A stretch of DNA of 64,000 bases from contig CALOGB020000174.1 in NCBI GenBank assembly GCA_942636505.2, positions 62,001 through 126,000 on the forward strand, written 5' to 3'. The notes below the pieces were generated by a model. The model had not been told where the DNA came from. It saw only the letters and a list, made by a program, of their open reading frames with translations, and did not search any database. How positions within the stretch are numbered: position 1 is the stretch's first letter; every line of letters starts with the position of its first letter. This DNA is from an uncultured bacterium. Lineage in GTDB: Bacteria; Pseudomonadota; Alphaproteobacteria; Sphingomonadales; Sphingomonadaceae. Positions 9,416 to 17,389 of this stretch are shown one piece after another. A program made the position numbers and the translations under genes.

Positions 9416-10123
9416 ATGACGCGTGGGGGAATAGTTGGGGTGGTTGCCGGGGCGCTTGTCGCCACCGCCGCAATCGTCGCGCCTGCCTTCGGCGCCAGCG
9501 AGCAGCCCGCCCGGATTGCCAAGCATAACGTCGCCGCGGTTCGCGGTATCGGATCGTTCACGCCCGCCGCTGCCGACCCCCGCCTTGCTGCGATGTTCGC
9601 GCGCGGTGGCTTCGATGCGGGCAGCTTCAAGTTCACGCCCGCCGAAACGCGGCAGGATAACCGTGCGGTGACCGTCGCGGTCCGTGCGCAGACCAACCGC
9701 GGTGTCGCGAACACGGCCAGCCTTGCTTCGACCACGCCGACCGTGGGCATCGCGCCGATTGCCTACAACCTCGGCATGTCGGTCGGGTGGAAGCGGTTCG
9801 CGATCTCGGGTGACGTGAGCAAGCTCGATCTCGGCGTGATGCCGGGTGGGCGTGAGGCGGCTGACCTTGCGGTGAGCTATAGCGCCAAGCGCTTCAGCGG
9901 CACGGTGAAGGCTGCGGCGGATCGCCCGCTGTCGAGCGCGCCGCGCCTCGTCGAGGACGCGCCGAGCTATTCGGTCGATCTTGGCGGGTCTTACGCTCTG
10001 ACGCGTAGCCTCGCGGTGACGGCTGGCGTGCGGTACCGGTCGGATCGCGAGCGCTTCGTGAAGGTCGATGACGACCGTCGCGACAGCCAAGCCGTGTATC
10101 TGGGCACTGCCTTCCGGTTCTAG
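9416..10123 (+). CDS. Small exported protein, probable outer-membrane barrel
   Basis: About 235 residues. The N-terminus MTRGGIVGVVAGALVATAA is a clear signal sequence, probably cleaved after AFGA. The mature part alternates short polar and hydrophobic strands (VSYSAKRFSGTVKAAADR, DLGGSYALTRSLAVTAGVRY in part) and ends YLGTAFRF, with the terminal Phe typical of barrel proteins. I do not recognise a named family. AAGGA lies upstream at 9398-9402, so GTG 9413 or ATG 9416 fits; ATG 9365 would give a longer, arginine-rich leader. The gene stands alone after a 291-bp gap and ends in an inverted repeat. Confidence 0.65.
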   Translation: MTRGGIVGVVAGALVATAAIVAPAFGASEQPARIAKHNVAAVRGIGSFTPAAADPRLAAMFARGGFDAGSFKFTPAETRQDNRAVTVAVRAQTNRGVANTASLASTTPTVGIAPIAYNLGMSVGWKRFAISGDVSKLDLGVMPGGREAADLAVSYSAKRFSGTVKAAADRPLSSAPRLVEDAPSYSVDLGGSYALTRSLAVTAGVRYRSDRERFVKVDDDRRDSQAVYLGTAFRF

Positions 10124-10203
10124 GCGCCCGACGGAGCTAGGCTCGTCGGAAATCAAGATCGATTATGGCCAGCTGGATCGGGGTGGTGCGCAACTCTCCC
10201 TTC

Positions 10204-10288
10204 CCGTCATCCTGACGAAAGTCAGGATCCAGTGCCATGAGACCCAGCGATCGATTACTCTGTATCCCAACTTTCGTCAGGATGACGG
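10204..10288. repeat. Inverted repeat, family C, overlapping the 3' end of the ThiE-like gene
   Basis: The arms are CCGTCATCCTGACGAAAGT and ACTTTCGTCAGGATGACGG, an almost perfect pair separated by about 45 nt. It lies at the convergent junction between the barrel-like gene and the minus-strand ThiE-like gene. The right arm is inside the latter's reading frame and supplies its last 11 or so residues. Confidence 0.85.
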
Positions 10289-10812
10289 CGTACTATAGGC
10301 ATCCAAGCATCGATCGCGGCCCAGCCGTGGAAGCCGAACCGGCGGATTTTGCGCCAGCGCGACTCGGTCATTCCGCCTAGCGCGATCATTGGTGTCCCGA
10401 GTCCGCGTCCAATCCGCATAGCGTGTGCCGGACCGATCCCGGCTGCACCTTGGTGTGATCGGGTGACGTGGATTGGCGACACGAACAGGGCAGCAGCTCC
10501 GGCGCGCTTGCCAGCCAGGGCCTCGCTTCTCGAATGCGCTGGCCAGGTTCTGATACCGTGAGTCCGTGCCCGACCATGCACGCCGTCGGCCGTGATCGCA
10601 GACTTTTCGGCCACCACTACGGTCAAACGTCGCGAGTGCGCGACGCGAATAACCCGCCGCAGCAATGCCCGCCGTTCCCGCGCAGGCGTAGCATAATGTC
10701 GAAACACCACGCCGGATCCTGGCGGCAACCGCCTGAGCGCACGCCACAAGGCGTCGCCCATCCGCTCGTCGGTCATCAGCCAGCGCGCGGGAATGGGGTT
10801 ACGACGGGCCAC
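10255..10812 (-). CDS. Thiamine-phosphate-synthase/TenI-like protein
   Basis: About 185 residues, with the ThiE/TenI barrel pattern: LWRALRRLPPGSGVVFRHY near the N-terminus, FVSPIHVTRSHQGA in the middle, and LGTPMIALGGMTESR near the end, which corresponds to the phosphate-binding loop. It is shorter and more diverged than bona fide ThiE, so catalytic activity in thiamine synthesis is uncertain. The start is taken as GTG 10812 just before RRNPIPARWLMTDER; ATG 10776 and ATG 10836 are alternatives, the last overlapping the divergent yggS start. The final residues, RRHPDESWDTE, are encoded by an inverted repeat. Confidence 0.7.
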   Translation of the reverse strand: MARRNPIPARWLMTDERMGDALWRALRRLPPGSGVVFRHYATPARERRALLRRVIRVAHSRRLTVVVAEKSAITADGVHGRARTHGIRTWPAHSRSEALAGKRAGAAALFVSPIHVTRSHQGAAGIGPAHAMRIGRGLGTPMIALGGMTESRWRKIRRFGFHGWAAIDAWMPIVRRHPDESWDTE

Positions 10813-10834
10813 GCCGCTGCCTATAGCGCGCCGC

Positions 10835-11509
10835 ATGATTGCTGACGACACCACCAAATTGCAGGCCATCCGCAGCCGGATCGCCAAGGCCGCCGAGATC
10901 GCGGATCGCCGCGCGGACGACGTGACGCTGATCGCGGTCTCCAAGACGCATCCGGTCGAGGCGATCGAACCGCTGCTCGCCGAGGGCCAGCGCGTGTTCG
11001 GCGAGAACCGCGTGCAGGAAGCGTCCGAGAAATGGCCGGCGTTGCGTGCGGCGTATCCCGACGTCGAACTGCACCTGATCGGCCAGCTTCAGTCGAACAA
11101 GGCGGCCGAGGCGGTGGCGCTGTTCGACTGCATCCACGCGGTCGATCGCCCGTCGCTGGTCACCGCGCTGGTGAAGGCGATGGAGGCGAGCGATCGTCGG
11201 CCGGACTGCTTCCTCCAGGTTAATATCGGCAACGAATCGCAAAAGGGTGGGTGCGCGATCGCGGACCTGCCCGCGCTGGTGGAACAGGCGCGCGCCGCCG
11301 GCCTGCCGATCGCGGGCCTGATGTGCCTGCCGCCCGCGGACATCGAGCCGGCGCCGTATTTCGCGTTGCTATCGAAACTCGCGCGCGATCACGGGCTGAC
11401 CGGGCTCAGCATGGGCATGTCCGACGATTTCGAGACCGCGGTGACGATCGGCGCGACTCATGTCCGGATCGGCAGCGCGTTGTTCGGCGCGCGGGGGACG
11501 GGCGCATGA
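10835..11509 (+). CDS. Pyridoxal-phosphate homeostasis protein YggS/PLPBP
   Basis: A 224-residue PLP-binding single-domain protein with an alanine-racemase-like barrel. The PLP lysine is in LIAVSKTHP near residue 33, followed by FGENRVQEA and LHLIGQLQSNK. The C-terminus has LSMGMSDDFETAV and THVRIGSALFG, the phosphate-binding end of the fold. Family members buffer free PLP and affect amino-acid metabolism. The gene is divergent from the ThiE-like gene with almost no spacer, so any promoter lies inside that gene. It overlaps the HAD phosphatase downstream in an ATGA. Confidence 0.93.
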   Translation: MIADDTTKLQAIRSRIAKAAEIADRRADDVTLIAVSKTHPVEAIEPLLAEGQRVFGENRVQEASEKWPALRAAYPDVELHLIGQLQSNKAAEAVALFDCIHAVDRPSLVTALVKAMEASDRRPDCFLQVNIGNESQKGGCAIADLPALVEQARAAGLPIAGLMCLPPADIEPAPYFALLSKLARDHGLTGLSMGMSDDFETAVTIGATHVRIGSALFGARGTGA

Positions 11510-12186
11510 GCATACCGGTTCGGTTCGACGCGCTGCTGTTCGATTTCGACGGCGTGCTGATCGACAGCGAAGCCGTGGGCAACCGGCACATCGCCGAATG
11601 GCTGACCGCCGCGGGGCACCCGACCAGCGCCGAAGATTCGATGGCGAACTTCATGGGGCTTGCCGGGCCGCAGTTCATCGACGCGGTCGAGCGCTGGATC
11701 GACCGGCCGCTCCCCGAGGAGTTCTACGCCGCGCGCAAAGTCGAGGACGAGCGCGTAATGGCGGCCGGCGTCGATGCGATCGAGGGCGCGGTGGCGTTCG
11801 TCCGCTCGCTCCCTGCCGACCTGCCCAAGGCGATCGTGTCGTCGAGCCCGGTTTCGTGGATCGCGCGGCATCTGGAGCATATCGGCTTGCGCGATGCGTT
11901 CGGCGAGCACCTGTATAGCGGGCGGGAGCATGTGACGAACGGCAAGCCGGCGCCGGATCTGTATCTGTTCGGGGCGCGGCAGTTGGGCGTCGATATTGCG
12001 CGGACGGCGATCCTCGAGGATTCGCCTGTGGGGGCGACCGGGGCAGTGGCTTCGGGGGGCTATGTCATCGGCTTGTCGGCGGGGTCGCATTGCAATGCCG
12101 AGCATGGTGCTCGGCTGAAGGCGATCGGTGTTGATGCGCTGGCGGAGAGTTTCGAGGATGTGGCGCGGTTGATCGGGACGAACTGA
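11506..12186 (+). CDS. HAD-superfamily phosphatase (subfamily IA, phosphoglycolate-phosphatase-like)
   Basis: 226 residues. Motif I is LLFDFDGVLIDSE, with both catalytic aspartates, near residues 10-22. Motif II is the serine in KAIVSSSP. Motif III is the lysine in NGKPAPDLY and motif IV is ILEDSPVGATGAVASG. A four-helix cap lies between motifs I and II, as in subfamily IA. The substrate cannot be read from sequence; sugar phosphates or phosphoglycolate are usual. It overlaps yggS by 4 nt and is followed by inverted repeats at a convergent junction. Confidence 0.85.
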   Translation: MSIPVRFDALLFDFDGVLIDSEAVGNRHIAEWLTAAGHPTSAEDSMANFMGLAGPQFIDAVERWIDRPLPEEFYAARKVEDERVMAAGVDAIEGAVAFVRSLPADLPKAIVSSSPVSWIARHLEHIGLRDAFGEHLYSGREHVTNGKPAPDLYLFGARQLGVDIARTAILEDSPVGATGAVASGGYVIGLSAGSHCNAEHGARLKAIGVDALAESFEDVARLIGTN

Positions 12187-12193
12187 CCGTTCC

Positions 12194-12292
12194 CGCCGTC
12201 ATGCCGGACTCGTTCCGGCATCCACCGTTCCGCTTGATTATCGGCTCTTGAAACGCGGCGCGGTGGACCCCGGAACAAGTCCGGGGTGACGG
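12194..12292. repeat. Intergenic inverted repeat, family D
   Basis: The arms contain CCGCCGTCATGCCGGACTCG and CAAGTCCGGGGTGACGG, with internal TCCACCG/CGGTGGA pairing. It is in the convergent gap between the HAD gene and ydcF. A second copy is at 28111-28205. Confidence 0.8.
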
Positions 12293-12317
12293 AGAGGGTA
12301 TCGGCGCTGCAAAACCG

Positions 12318-12389
12318 TTTTCCTGCGAACGCAGGAATCCAGGGTAACCACGGATGGGGCTCGGTACCCTGGGCTCCTGCGCGCGCAGG
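12318..12389. repeat. Intergenic inverted repeat, family E
   Basis: The arms include TCCTGCGAACGCAGGAATCC and CCTGGGCTCCTGCGCGCGCA, each itself palindromic, with CAGGGTA/TACCCTG between. It fills the rest of the HAD/ydcF convergent gap and ends 3 bp from the ydcF stop codon. Confidence 0.75.
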
Positions 12390-12392
12390 CCG

Positions 12393-12872
12393 TCAGCCCC
12401 GCTTGCGTCGCCAGATCGCACCGATCCCCGCAACCAGATCATAGGGGATCGCCGCCGCCTCGCGCGACCGCATTTTGAGCTGGTACCGCCGGCTCCCGCC
12501 ATGCGGCACGTGAATCGCGCTCGCGGGCATGCCGAGCATCGCGAACAGCATCCGAATCCGCGGCTGGTGATAGCCGTCGGTGCAGATCATGCACTGCGCA
12601 TATCGGCCAGCGCGAGCGAACGCGGTCGCGGCGACGACGCTTTGCAACGTATCCACGCTCGCTTCGTCGAGATGTATTCTCGACCGGTCGACCGTTTCCG
12701 CCAGCACATCCGCCATCACCGAGGCTTCCGAAGGCCCATGCGTGCCCTTCGCGCCCGAGCAGAACAGGTCCGCATCGACGTAGCGCGCCGCCGCCGCCGC
12801 TGCGAACGCGATGCGCCGGGCGAGGGTCGGGCTCGGGCTGCCATCGGGACGAACGGCCGCACCGAACACCAC
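12393..12872 (-). CDS. YdcF-family (DUF218) protein
   Basis: About 159 residues of the DUF218/ElyC-YdcF fold: VVFGAAVRPDGSPSPTLARR at the N-terminus, LFCSGAKG for the core glycine motif, SVMADVLAETVD, and ASVDTLQSVVAATAFARAGR, which matches the family S-x-N/D-T pattern. Homologues act in envelope polysaccharide or cobalamin-related steps, but the function here is unknown. There is no good start: the frame is open back into ribA, and GTG 12872 is chosen because it precedes the first conserved strand. It follows ribA on the same strand, probably in its transcript. Confidence 0.72.
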   Translation of the reverse strand: MVFGAAVRPDGSPSPTLARRIAFAAAAAARYVDADLFCSGAKGTHGPSEASVMADVLAETVDRSRIHLDEASVDTLQSVVAATAFARAGRYAQCMICTDGYHQPRIRMLFAMLGMPASAIHVPHGGSRRYQLKMRSREAAAIPYDLVAGIGAIWRRKRG

Positions 12873-12901
12873 GATCAGGCGGCGTGAGGGAGGGATGTCG
12901 G

Positions 12902-13948
12902 TCAGAACTGATGGCCCGTGCGGTCGCGCTTGGTCGCGAGATACTGCGCGTTGTGCGGGTTCGAGGGCAGGAAATGCGGCACGCGTTCGATCACCGTCAC
13001 GCCTGCGGCTTCGAGCCCGGCGACCTTGGCGGGGTTGTTGGTCAGCAACCGTATTTCGCGCTGGCCGAGCAGCGTCAGCATCCGCGCCGCCACCCCGAAA
13101 TCGCGCGCATCGACCGCAAAGCCGAGCCGCGTGTTCGCGTCGACCGTGTCGAAGCCCTGGTCCTGCAATGCATACGCCCGCAGCTTGTTGACCAGACCGA
13201 TCCCGCGCCCTTCCTGTCGCAGATAGAGCAGGATCCCCCAGCCACCATGCTGAATCGCGTGGATTGCGGCGTGCAGCTGGGGTCCGCAATCGCATTTGAG
13301 GCTGCCGAGCACGTCGCCCGTCAGGCACTCGCTGTGGAGACGAACGAGGGGCGGCTGGCCGTTAGGCTGGCCAATCAGCAGCGCGATGTGCTCATCTGCG
13401 CTTTCGGGGCTGCGAAACGCGACGATCTCCGCATCCTCCGCGCCCTCGACCGGAAGCCGCGCGCGTGCCGCGAGCGTCAGGCGGTTCGCGTCTTCGTGTG
13501 CGTCGATGTCTGCGCGGGTGATGCGGACCTCGGGTTCGCCCGTGCCCAGGAAGAACGCCGGCAGCAATCCCGCGATCCGGGCAAGGCGCAAGGCAGCTGC
13601 CGCCGCGTCCGGATCGGCGAGCGGGAGCGTCTGGAACGGGCCCTTGAGGGGGGTGGCCAAGTCGAATTGCGGATCGGCCAGCGCGGTCGCGGCGGCGAAA
13701 TCGATCCAGGGCGCGCGATCGACGAGCACGGGCTCGGTCGGATCCGCGGCCGGGAGTTGGTTCGCGAGCTTCAACGTTGCCGCACGACCCGACGAGATCA
13801 GGACGCCTCCACTCGCTTCGGGATCGAACGCAGCCAACCGCTCGGCATCCGCCGTCTCGACCGCGAGCAACACGAGCCCGTCGATCGAGATCGGCCAGCC
13901 GCGTCGCAACGCATCGACCGCGCGGGCGGCGGCGCGGGGGTTGGTCAA
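12902..13948 (-). CDS. ribA: GTP cyclohydrolase II (riboflavin biosynthesis)
   Basis: A 348-residue protein converting GTP to 2,5-diamino-6-ribosylamino-pyrimidinone phosphate, the first riboflavin step. The C-terminal half is GCHII: VRLHSECLTGDVLGSLKCDC gives the three zinc cysteines (C-x10-C-x-C), then LRQEGRGIGL with the catalytic Arg region and IRLLTNNPAKVAGL. The N-terminal approximately 150 residues resemble a degenerate DHBP-synthase-like extension common in Alphaproteobacteria, so only the GCHII activity is claimed. It starts at TTG 13948, overlapping the xth stop (TTGA). No riboflavin operon genes are adjacent. Confidence 0.92.
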   Translation of the reverse strand: MTNPRAAARAVDALRRGWPISIDGLVLLAVETADAERLAAFDPEASGGVLISSGRAATLKLANQLPAADPTEPVLVDRAPWIDFAAATALADPQFDLATPLKGPFQTLPLADPDAAAAALRLARIAGLLPAFFLGTGEPEVRITRADIDAHEDANRLTLAARARLPVEGAEDAEIVAFRSPESADEHIALLIGQPNGQPPLVRLHSECLTGDVLGSLKCDCGPQLHAAIHAIQHGGWGILLYLRQEGRGIGLVNKLRAYALQDQGFDTVDANTRLGFAVDARDFGVAARMLTLLGQREIRLLTNNPAKVAGLEAAGVTVIERVPHFLPSNPHNAQYLATKRDRTGHQF

Positions 13949-14727
13949 AACGCGAACTCGGTCATGATCGGGACGTGGTCGGATGGCTTCAACCAGCTTC
14001 GGCAGCGTTCATAGACGTGGTGCGACACTGCGGCTTCAGCGGCGGCACCAGTTGCCCACATGTGATCGAGTCTTCGCCCGCGATCCGAGGCTGCCCAATC
14101 CTTGGCTCGGTAGCTCCACCAGGTGAACAGGCGCGCGGGGGCGGGGTGGAAATGGCGGCCGAGATCGACCCAGTCGCCGGCTGCCTGCAACTTGCCCAGC
14201 GCCTCGACCTCGATGGGGGTGTGGCTGACGACGTCGAGCAGCTGCTTGTGGCTCCAGACGTCCGATTCGAGTGGGGCTATATTGAAGTCGCCGACCAGGA
14301 TGGTGGGGCCGGGGAGGGTTTCCGACCACGTCGTCATGCGGTCGATGAAGTCGAGCTTCTGGCCGAACTTGGGGTTCACGTCGCGGTCGGGGACGTCGCC
14401 GCCGGCGGGGACGTAGACGTTCTCGAGTCGTACGCCGTTCTCCAGCCGGACGCCGATGTGGCGCGCCTCGCTGTTCGCCTGCCAGTCGAAGCGGTCGTCC
14501 TCGACGATCGGGACTCGGCTGAGGATCGCGACGCCGTGGTGCATGCGCTGGCCGTGCAGGACGATGTGCTCGTAGCCGAGCGCGCGGAACGCTGCCAACG
14601 GGAAGTCGGCGTCGACGACCTTGGTCTCCTGCAGGCACAGGATGTCGGGTTGTTCGTCGCGCAGGAACTGCTCGACGATGGCGATCCGGAAGCGGACCGA
14701 GTTGATGTTCCAGGAGACGATCTTCAC
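13945..14727 (-). CDS. xth: Exodeoxyribonuclease III (AP endonuclease)
   Basis: A 260-residue EEP-fold nuclease that cleaves abasic sites and degrades 3' ends. Visible motifs are KIVSWNINSVR at the N-terminus, ILCLQETKV (metal-binding Glu), YVPAGGD, LVGDFNIAPLESDVW (catalytic Asp/Asn) and the final SDHVPIMTEF (catalytic Asp-His). The start is GTG 14727, right before KIVSWN; an upstream ATG at 14808 would add a basic tail absent from the family. It overlaps ribA by 4 nt, forming an xth-ribA-ydcF run. Confidence 0.94.
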   Translation of the reverse strand: MKIVSWNINSVRFRIAIVEQFLRDEQPDILCLQETKVVDADFPLAAFRALGYEHIVLHGQRMHHGVAILSRVPIVEDDRFDWQANSEARHIGVRLENGVRLENVYVPAGGDVPDRDVNPKFGQKLDFIDRMTTWSETLPGPTILVGDFNIAPLESDVWSHKQLLDVVSHTPIEVEALGKLQAAGDWVDLGRHFHPAPARLFTWWSYRAKDWAASDRGRRLDHMWATGAAAEAAVSHHVYERCRSWLKPSDHVPIMTEFAF

Positions 14728-15063
14728 TGGCGCGATGTAGCGTTGCGGGGGAGTGGGAACAAGGAAGCGGGTGCGGACCTTGAAGAAGGGAGAAGGCGCC
14801 ATCGGCAAAGCCGCTGCCGTCGGACGGGCTTTGCCCGCCGGCCGCGCTTGAGCGAGTCATGAAGACGCAGTCTTCTTGCCGCTCTACGCGAAAGACCCCC
14901 GCTCCGGGGGCATGGAGCGAGGGCCGACTCAGCGTTCGTCACGCAGGCAAGATATGGAGAAACCATCCGGGCAACAGGGGGAAAAATCCCGAATGCCCCA
15001 CATCCGCGAGCCACTCTCTAGGGGGCCAAACCTGTCGCTTGCATGAATGACACGAATTTTATG
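14728..15063. other. Intergenic region between xth and lolA
   Basis: This 336-bp gap holds no convincing gene. On the minus strand, the direction of both flanking genes, it would contain the lolA terminator and the xth promoter. The only clear structure is the C-rich/G-rich hairpin at about 14896-14910. Confidence 0.6.
14890..14911 (-). terminator. Possible terminator after lolA
   Basis: Read on the minus strand, CCCCCGGAGCGGGGG forms a short GC hairpin followed by TCTTTC. It is about 150 bp past the lolA stop. The U-tract is weak, so termination is a guess. Confidence 0.4.
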
Positions 15064-15693
15064 TTATTTTCTTACACCCGTGCGGCGCGGATCGTTCCAG
15101 CGGAATGTATTCTCACTGACGGGGACGCCGAATTTCTGGTTGGTCAGCCTGACGGTCGTGCGGTTGTTTTGGCTGTCGAGCGCAACCCAACCTTGCAGCA
15201 TCAGTCCACCAGGTGCGCTAGCACTGCGGACAAATACCAGCGTGATCTTGCCAGTTTCAGGATGTTTCGGATCGTTCACCTCGACCGATACGATCCGTGG
15301 ATCATATCCCGGAACGAGCTTGGCATAGCGCGTGATATCGCGCGATGGATCAAGGAATACGACTAGCGGCGAGTTCTTGATCGGCCACCGTTGAACTTGC
15401 TTCACCGAATAATCGATGAAAGTCAGCGCGCCGCCCTCCGCGACGATCAGGATCGGCACTCCTTTCTGGTACTGAAAACGGATCTTGCCGGGCTTTTTCA
15501 GTGTCAGCACGCCGGTCAACACCTTGCCGTTGCGATCCGCCTGCGAAAAATCGGCGGTCATCGTCTCCATCGCTTGGAGGGACTTTTGCACGGCGGCCAA
15601 GTCACCGGTCGCTTGCGCGGCGATGGGGGCAGGCACGGCGGCGACGGACAAAGCGGCGATCGTCGCGATCACCGCGGGGCGGGTATTGAACAT
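15064..15693 (-). CDS. lolA: Outer-membrane lipoprotein carrier LolA-like protein
   Basis: 209 residues with signal peptide MFNTRPAVIATIAALSVAA, probably cleaved after PIAAQA. The mature protein has the LolA core: LQAMETMTADFSQ, GVLTLKKPGKIRFQY and a C-terminal LVF...WVALDSQNN region. LolA ferries lipoproteins across the periplasm to the outer membrane; other LolA-fold proteins are possible because the family is broad in Alphaproteobacteria. The ATG at 15693 has GAGGAG 6-7 nt upstream, whereas the longer frame to 15792 adds no signal. It is downstream of the porin gene on the same strand. Confidence 0.85.
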   Translation of the reverse strand: MFNTRPAVIATIAALSVAAVPAPIAAQATGDLAAVQKSLQAMETMTADFSQADRNGKVLTGVLTLKKPGKIRFQYQKGVPILIVAEGGALTFIDYSVKQVQRWPIKNSPLVVFLDPSRDITRYAKLVPGYDPRIVSVEVNDPKHPETGKITLVFVRSASAPGGLMLQGWVALDSQNNRTTVRLTNQKFGVPVSENTFRWNDPRRTGVRK

Positions 15694-15775
15694 CGAAATC
15701 TCCTCAAGGCGCGACCGTTGCCCGCCCGCGCTTGAACCGCCACTGAATTCGGCGGGTTCCGTCAGAGCGCGCGGC

Positions 15776-17164
15776 CTACAGCGTAATCGCACCCTTCAGG
15801 CCGAGCACCGCGACGTCGTTGGCGTCGTGTACGCCGCCGGGGTTGTGGACCCACTGCACGTTCGGGCGCAGTTCAAGCCACTTGGTCGGGTGGACGCTGT
15901 AATAGATCTCCGACGCGTATTCCGCATCCTGCACCGCGGGCCGCGTCGGATCGAGCGCCTGGCCCTTCGCTACGCGCCCGTTCACGTTGGTCCGCGCCAC
16001 GCCGAAGCCGAGGATGTCGTTCGGCCGCCACGGCACCAGCCCCTTGTAGAACAGCCCGGCGGCAATCTGGTTGTCGGTGGTCGAGGTGGCGCGATCGGCC
16101 TGCGTCGCGTTGAGGAACACGCTGAGCCCGGTAACCGACTTGCCGTCTTTCGACGTGCCGGTGACCTGTTGCTGGATGTTGAGATACACCCCGTAGCGCG
16201 CGCTGCGGCGGAGCGGTTCGAGCCCGGTGATCGCGATCGGCCGACGGTTCACCTCGTAGAACACGTCGTCGCCGTTCGAGGTGTTGACCCATCCGCCGAC
16301 CTTGTACGCACCGACTCGGCCGTCGTCGTCGCCGCGCCGCCATTCGGCCTCGACCGGGATCAGCGCGCCGGTCGCGCCGTGGAAATGGCCGATCACGAAG
16401 TCGTTATCGAGGTTGCGCGGGTTCACTTCGTAGGCGGCGGTCTTCAATGTCAGGTGATCGTTGACGTCGTAGCGCAACCGCGCGCCCCATTGGCTGATCG
16501 GCCAGTTCTGCCAGTAATCGCCGTTCAGATTGCCCGGCGGCGCACCGCAGAAGCTGAGGTTCTGAAAATAGCACGAGAAGGACGCGAAATCCTCGCCCGG
16601 ATTGGTACGGCCGATCTTCAGTTCGAGCTTTTCGCCGAGCATCTGCTCGTACCAGAATTGCGTCAGCCGGACGGTCTGACCGCGGCCGTACACTTCCTGA
16701 ACCTGTTGCAGCACGCCGAGATTGGCGTCCGCACCCAGATCGCGACCACGGCGGTAGGTAACGGTCGCCTGGAATGCGCCGCCCCTGAGGCCGACGACCT
16801 TGTCGAGATCGAGCAGAACGCCGACGTCGAACTGGCCGGTCTCGCGCAACAGCTTCCGGTCGCCGCCCGAGAAATTATATGCGCTTTCCGAGGCATAGCG
16901 CGCGCTGAGCCCAATGCCGCGATCGGCCAGGCGTTTGCGGATATCGAACCAGTCGGCGAACAGCCCGGGCGGCGGGGTCCGCTGCGTATCGGCGGTCAGC
17001 GCGGAGGGGGAGAGATCGCTGTCGCGACGCACGCCGGAGCGCGGGCGGTGCTGCGTGTCGGTCGCGCTGCTGCCGGGGGTCTGCTTGGCGGTATCCTGCG
17101 CGGAGACCTGACCGGACATGGCGAGCGCCACCGCTGCCGCTGCACAGAACCGCCGATACCCCAT
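15776..17164 (-). CDS. OprB-family carbohydrate-selective porin
   Basis: A 462-residue outer-membrane porin. The N-terminus MGYRRFCAAAAVALAMSG is a signal peptide ending VSAQ. The mature part has the OprB opening GLFADWFDIRKRLADRGIGL, then WYEQMLGEKLELKIGRTNPGEDFA and the porin-like segment INYSVHPTKWLELRPNVQW-like near the C-terminus (IYYSVHPTKW). It should let sugars cross the outer membrane; which ones cannot be told. The ATG at 17164 is chosen because longer versions only translate the upstream inverted repeat. The 5' side is a repeat-filled gap behind ftsK. Confidence 0.9.
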   Translation of the reverse strand: MGYRRFCAAAAVALAMSGQVSAQDTAKQTPGSSATDTQHRPRSGVRRDSDLSPSALTADTQRTPPPGLFADWFDIRKRLADRGIGLSARYASESAYNFSGGDRKLLRETGQFDVGVLLDLDKVVGLRGGAFQATVTYRRGRDLGADANLGVLQQVQEVYGRGQTVRLTQFWYEQMLGEKLELKIGRTNPGEDFASFSCYFQNLSFCGAPPGNLNGDYWQNWPISQWGARLRYDVNDHLTLKTAAYEVNPRNLDNDFVIGHFHGATGALIPVEAEWRRGDDDGRVGAYKVGGWVNTSNGDDVFYEVNRRPIAITGLEPLRRSARYGVYLNIQQQVTGTSKDGKSVTGLSVFLNATQADRATSTTDNQIAAGLFYKGLVPWRPNDILGFGVARTNVNGRVAKGQALDPTRPAVQDAEYASEIYYSVHPTKWLELRPNVQWVHNPGGVHDANDVAVLGLKGAITL

Positions 17165-17254
17165 TACGCCCACCTGTTTTTCGTAACTTGTATCAACCCC
17201 GTATACCGGGCCTTCGCAGTCCGAAACCCTCGACAAGCCAAAGGGACTCCAGGA

Positions 17255-17379
17255 ATCCTCCCCCGCCAGGGGAGGTGGCTGGCACTTGCCAGACGGAGGG
17301 GGAGGCACGCGACCACCTCGGCTCCGTGCCCTCCCCCTCCGTCACCTGCGGTGCCACCTCCCCCTGGCGGGGGAGGATC
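17255..17379. repeat. Intergenic inverted repeat, family F
   Basis: The arms are ATCCTCCCCCGCCAGGGG and CCCTGGCGGGGGAGGAT, with inner arms GACGGAGGGGGAGG and CCTCCCCCTCCGTC. It sits between ftsK and the porin gene, both on the minus strand, ending 10 bp from the ftsK stop, so it is placed to terminate ftsK transcription. A second copy is at 27945-28072. Confidence 0.85.
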
Positions 17380-17389
17380 GAATCCAACG

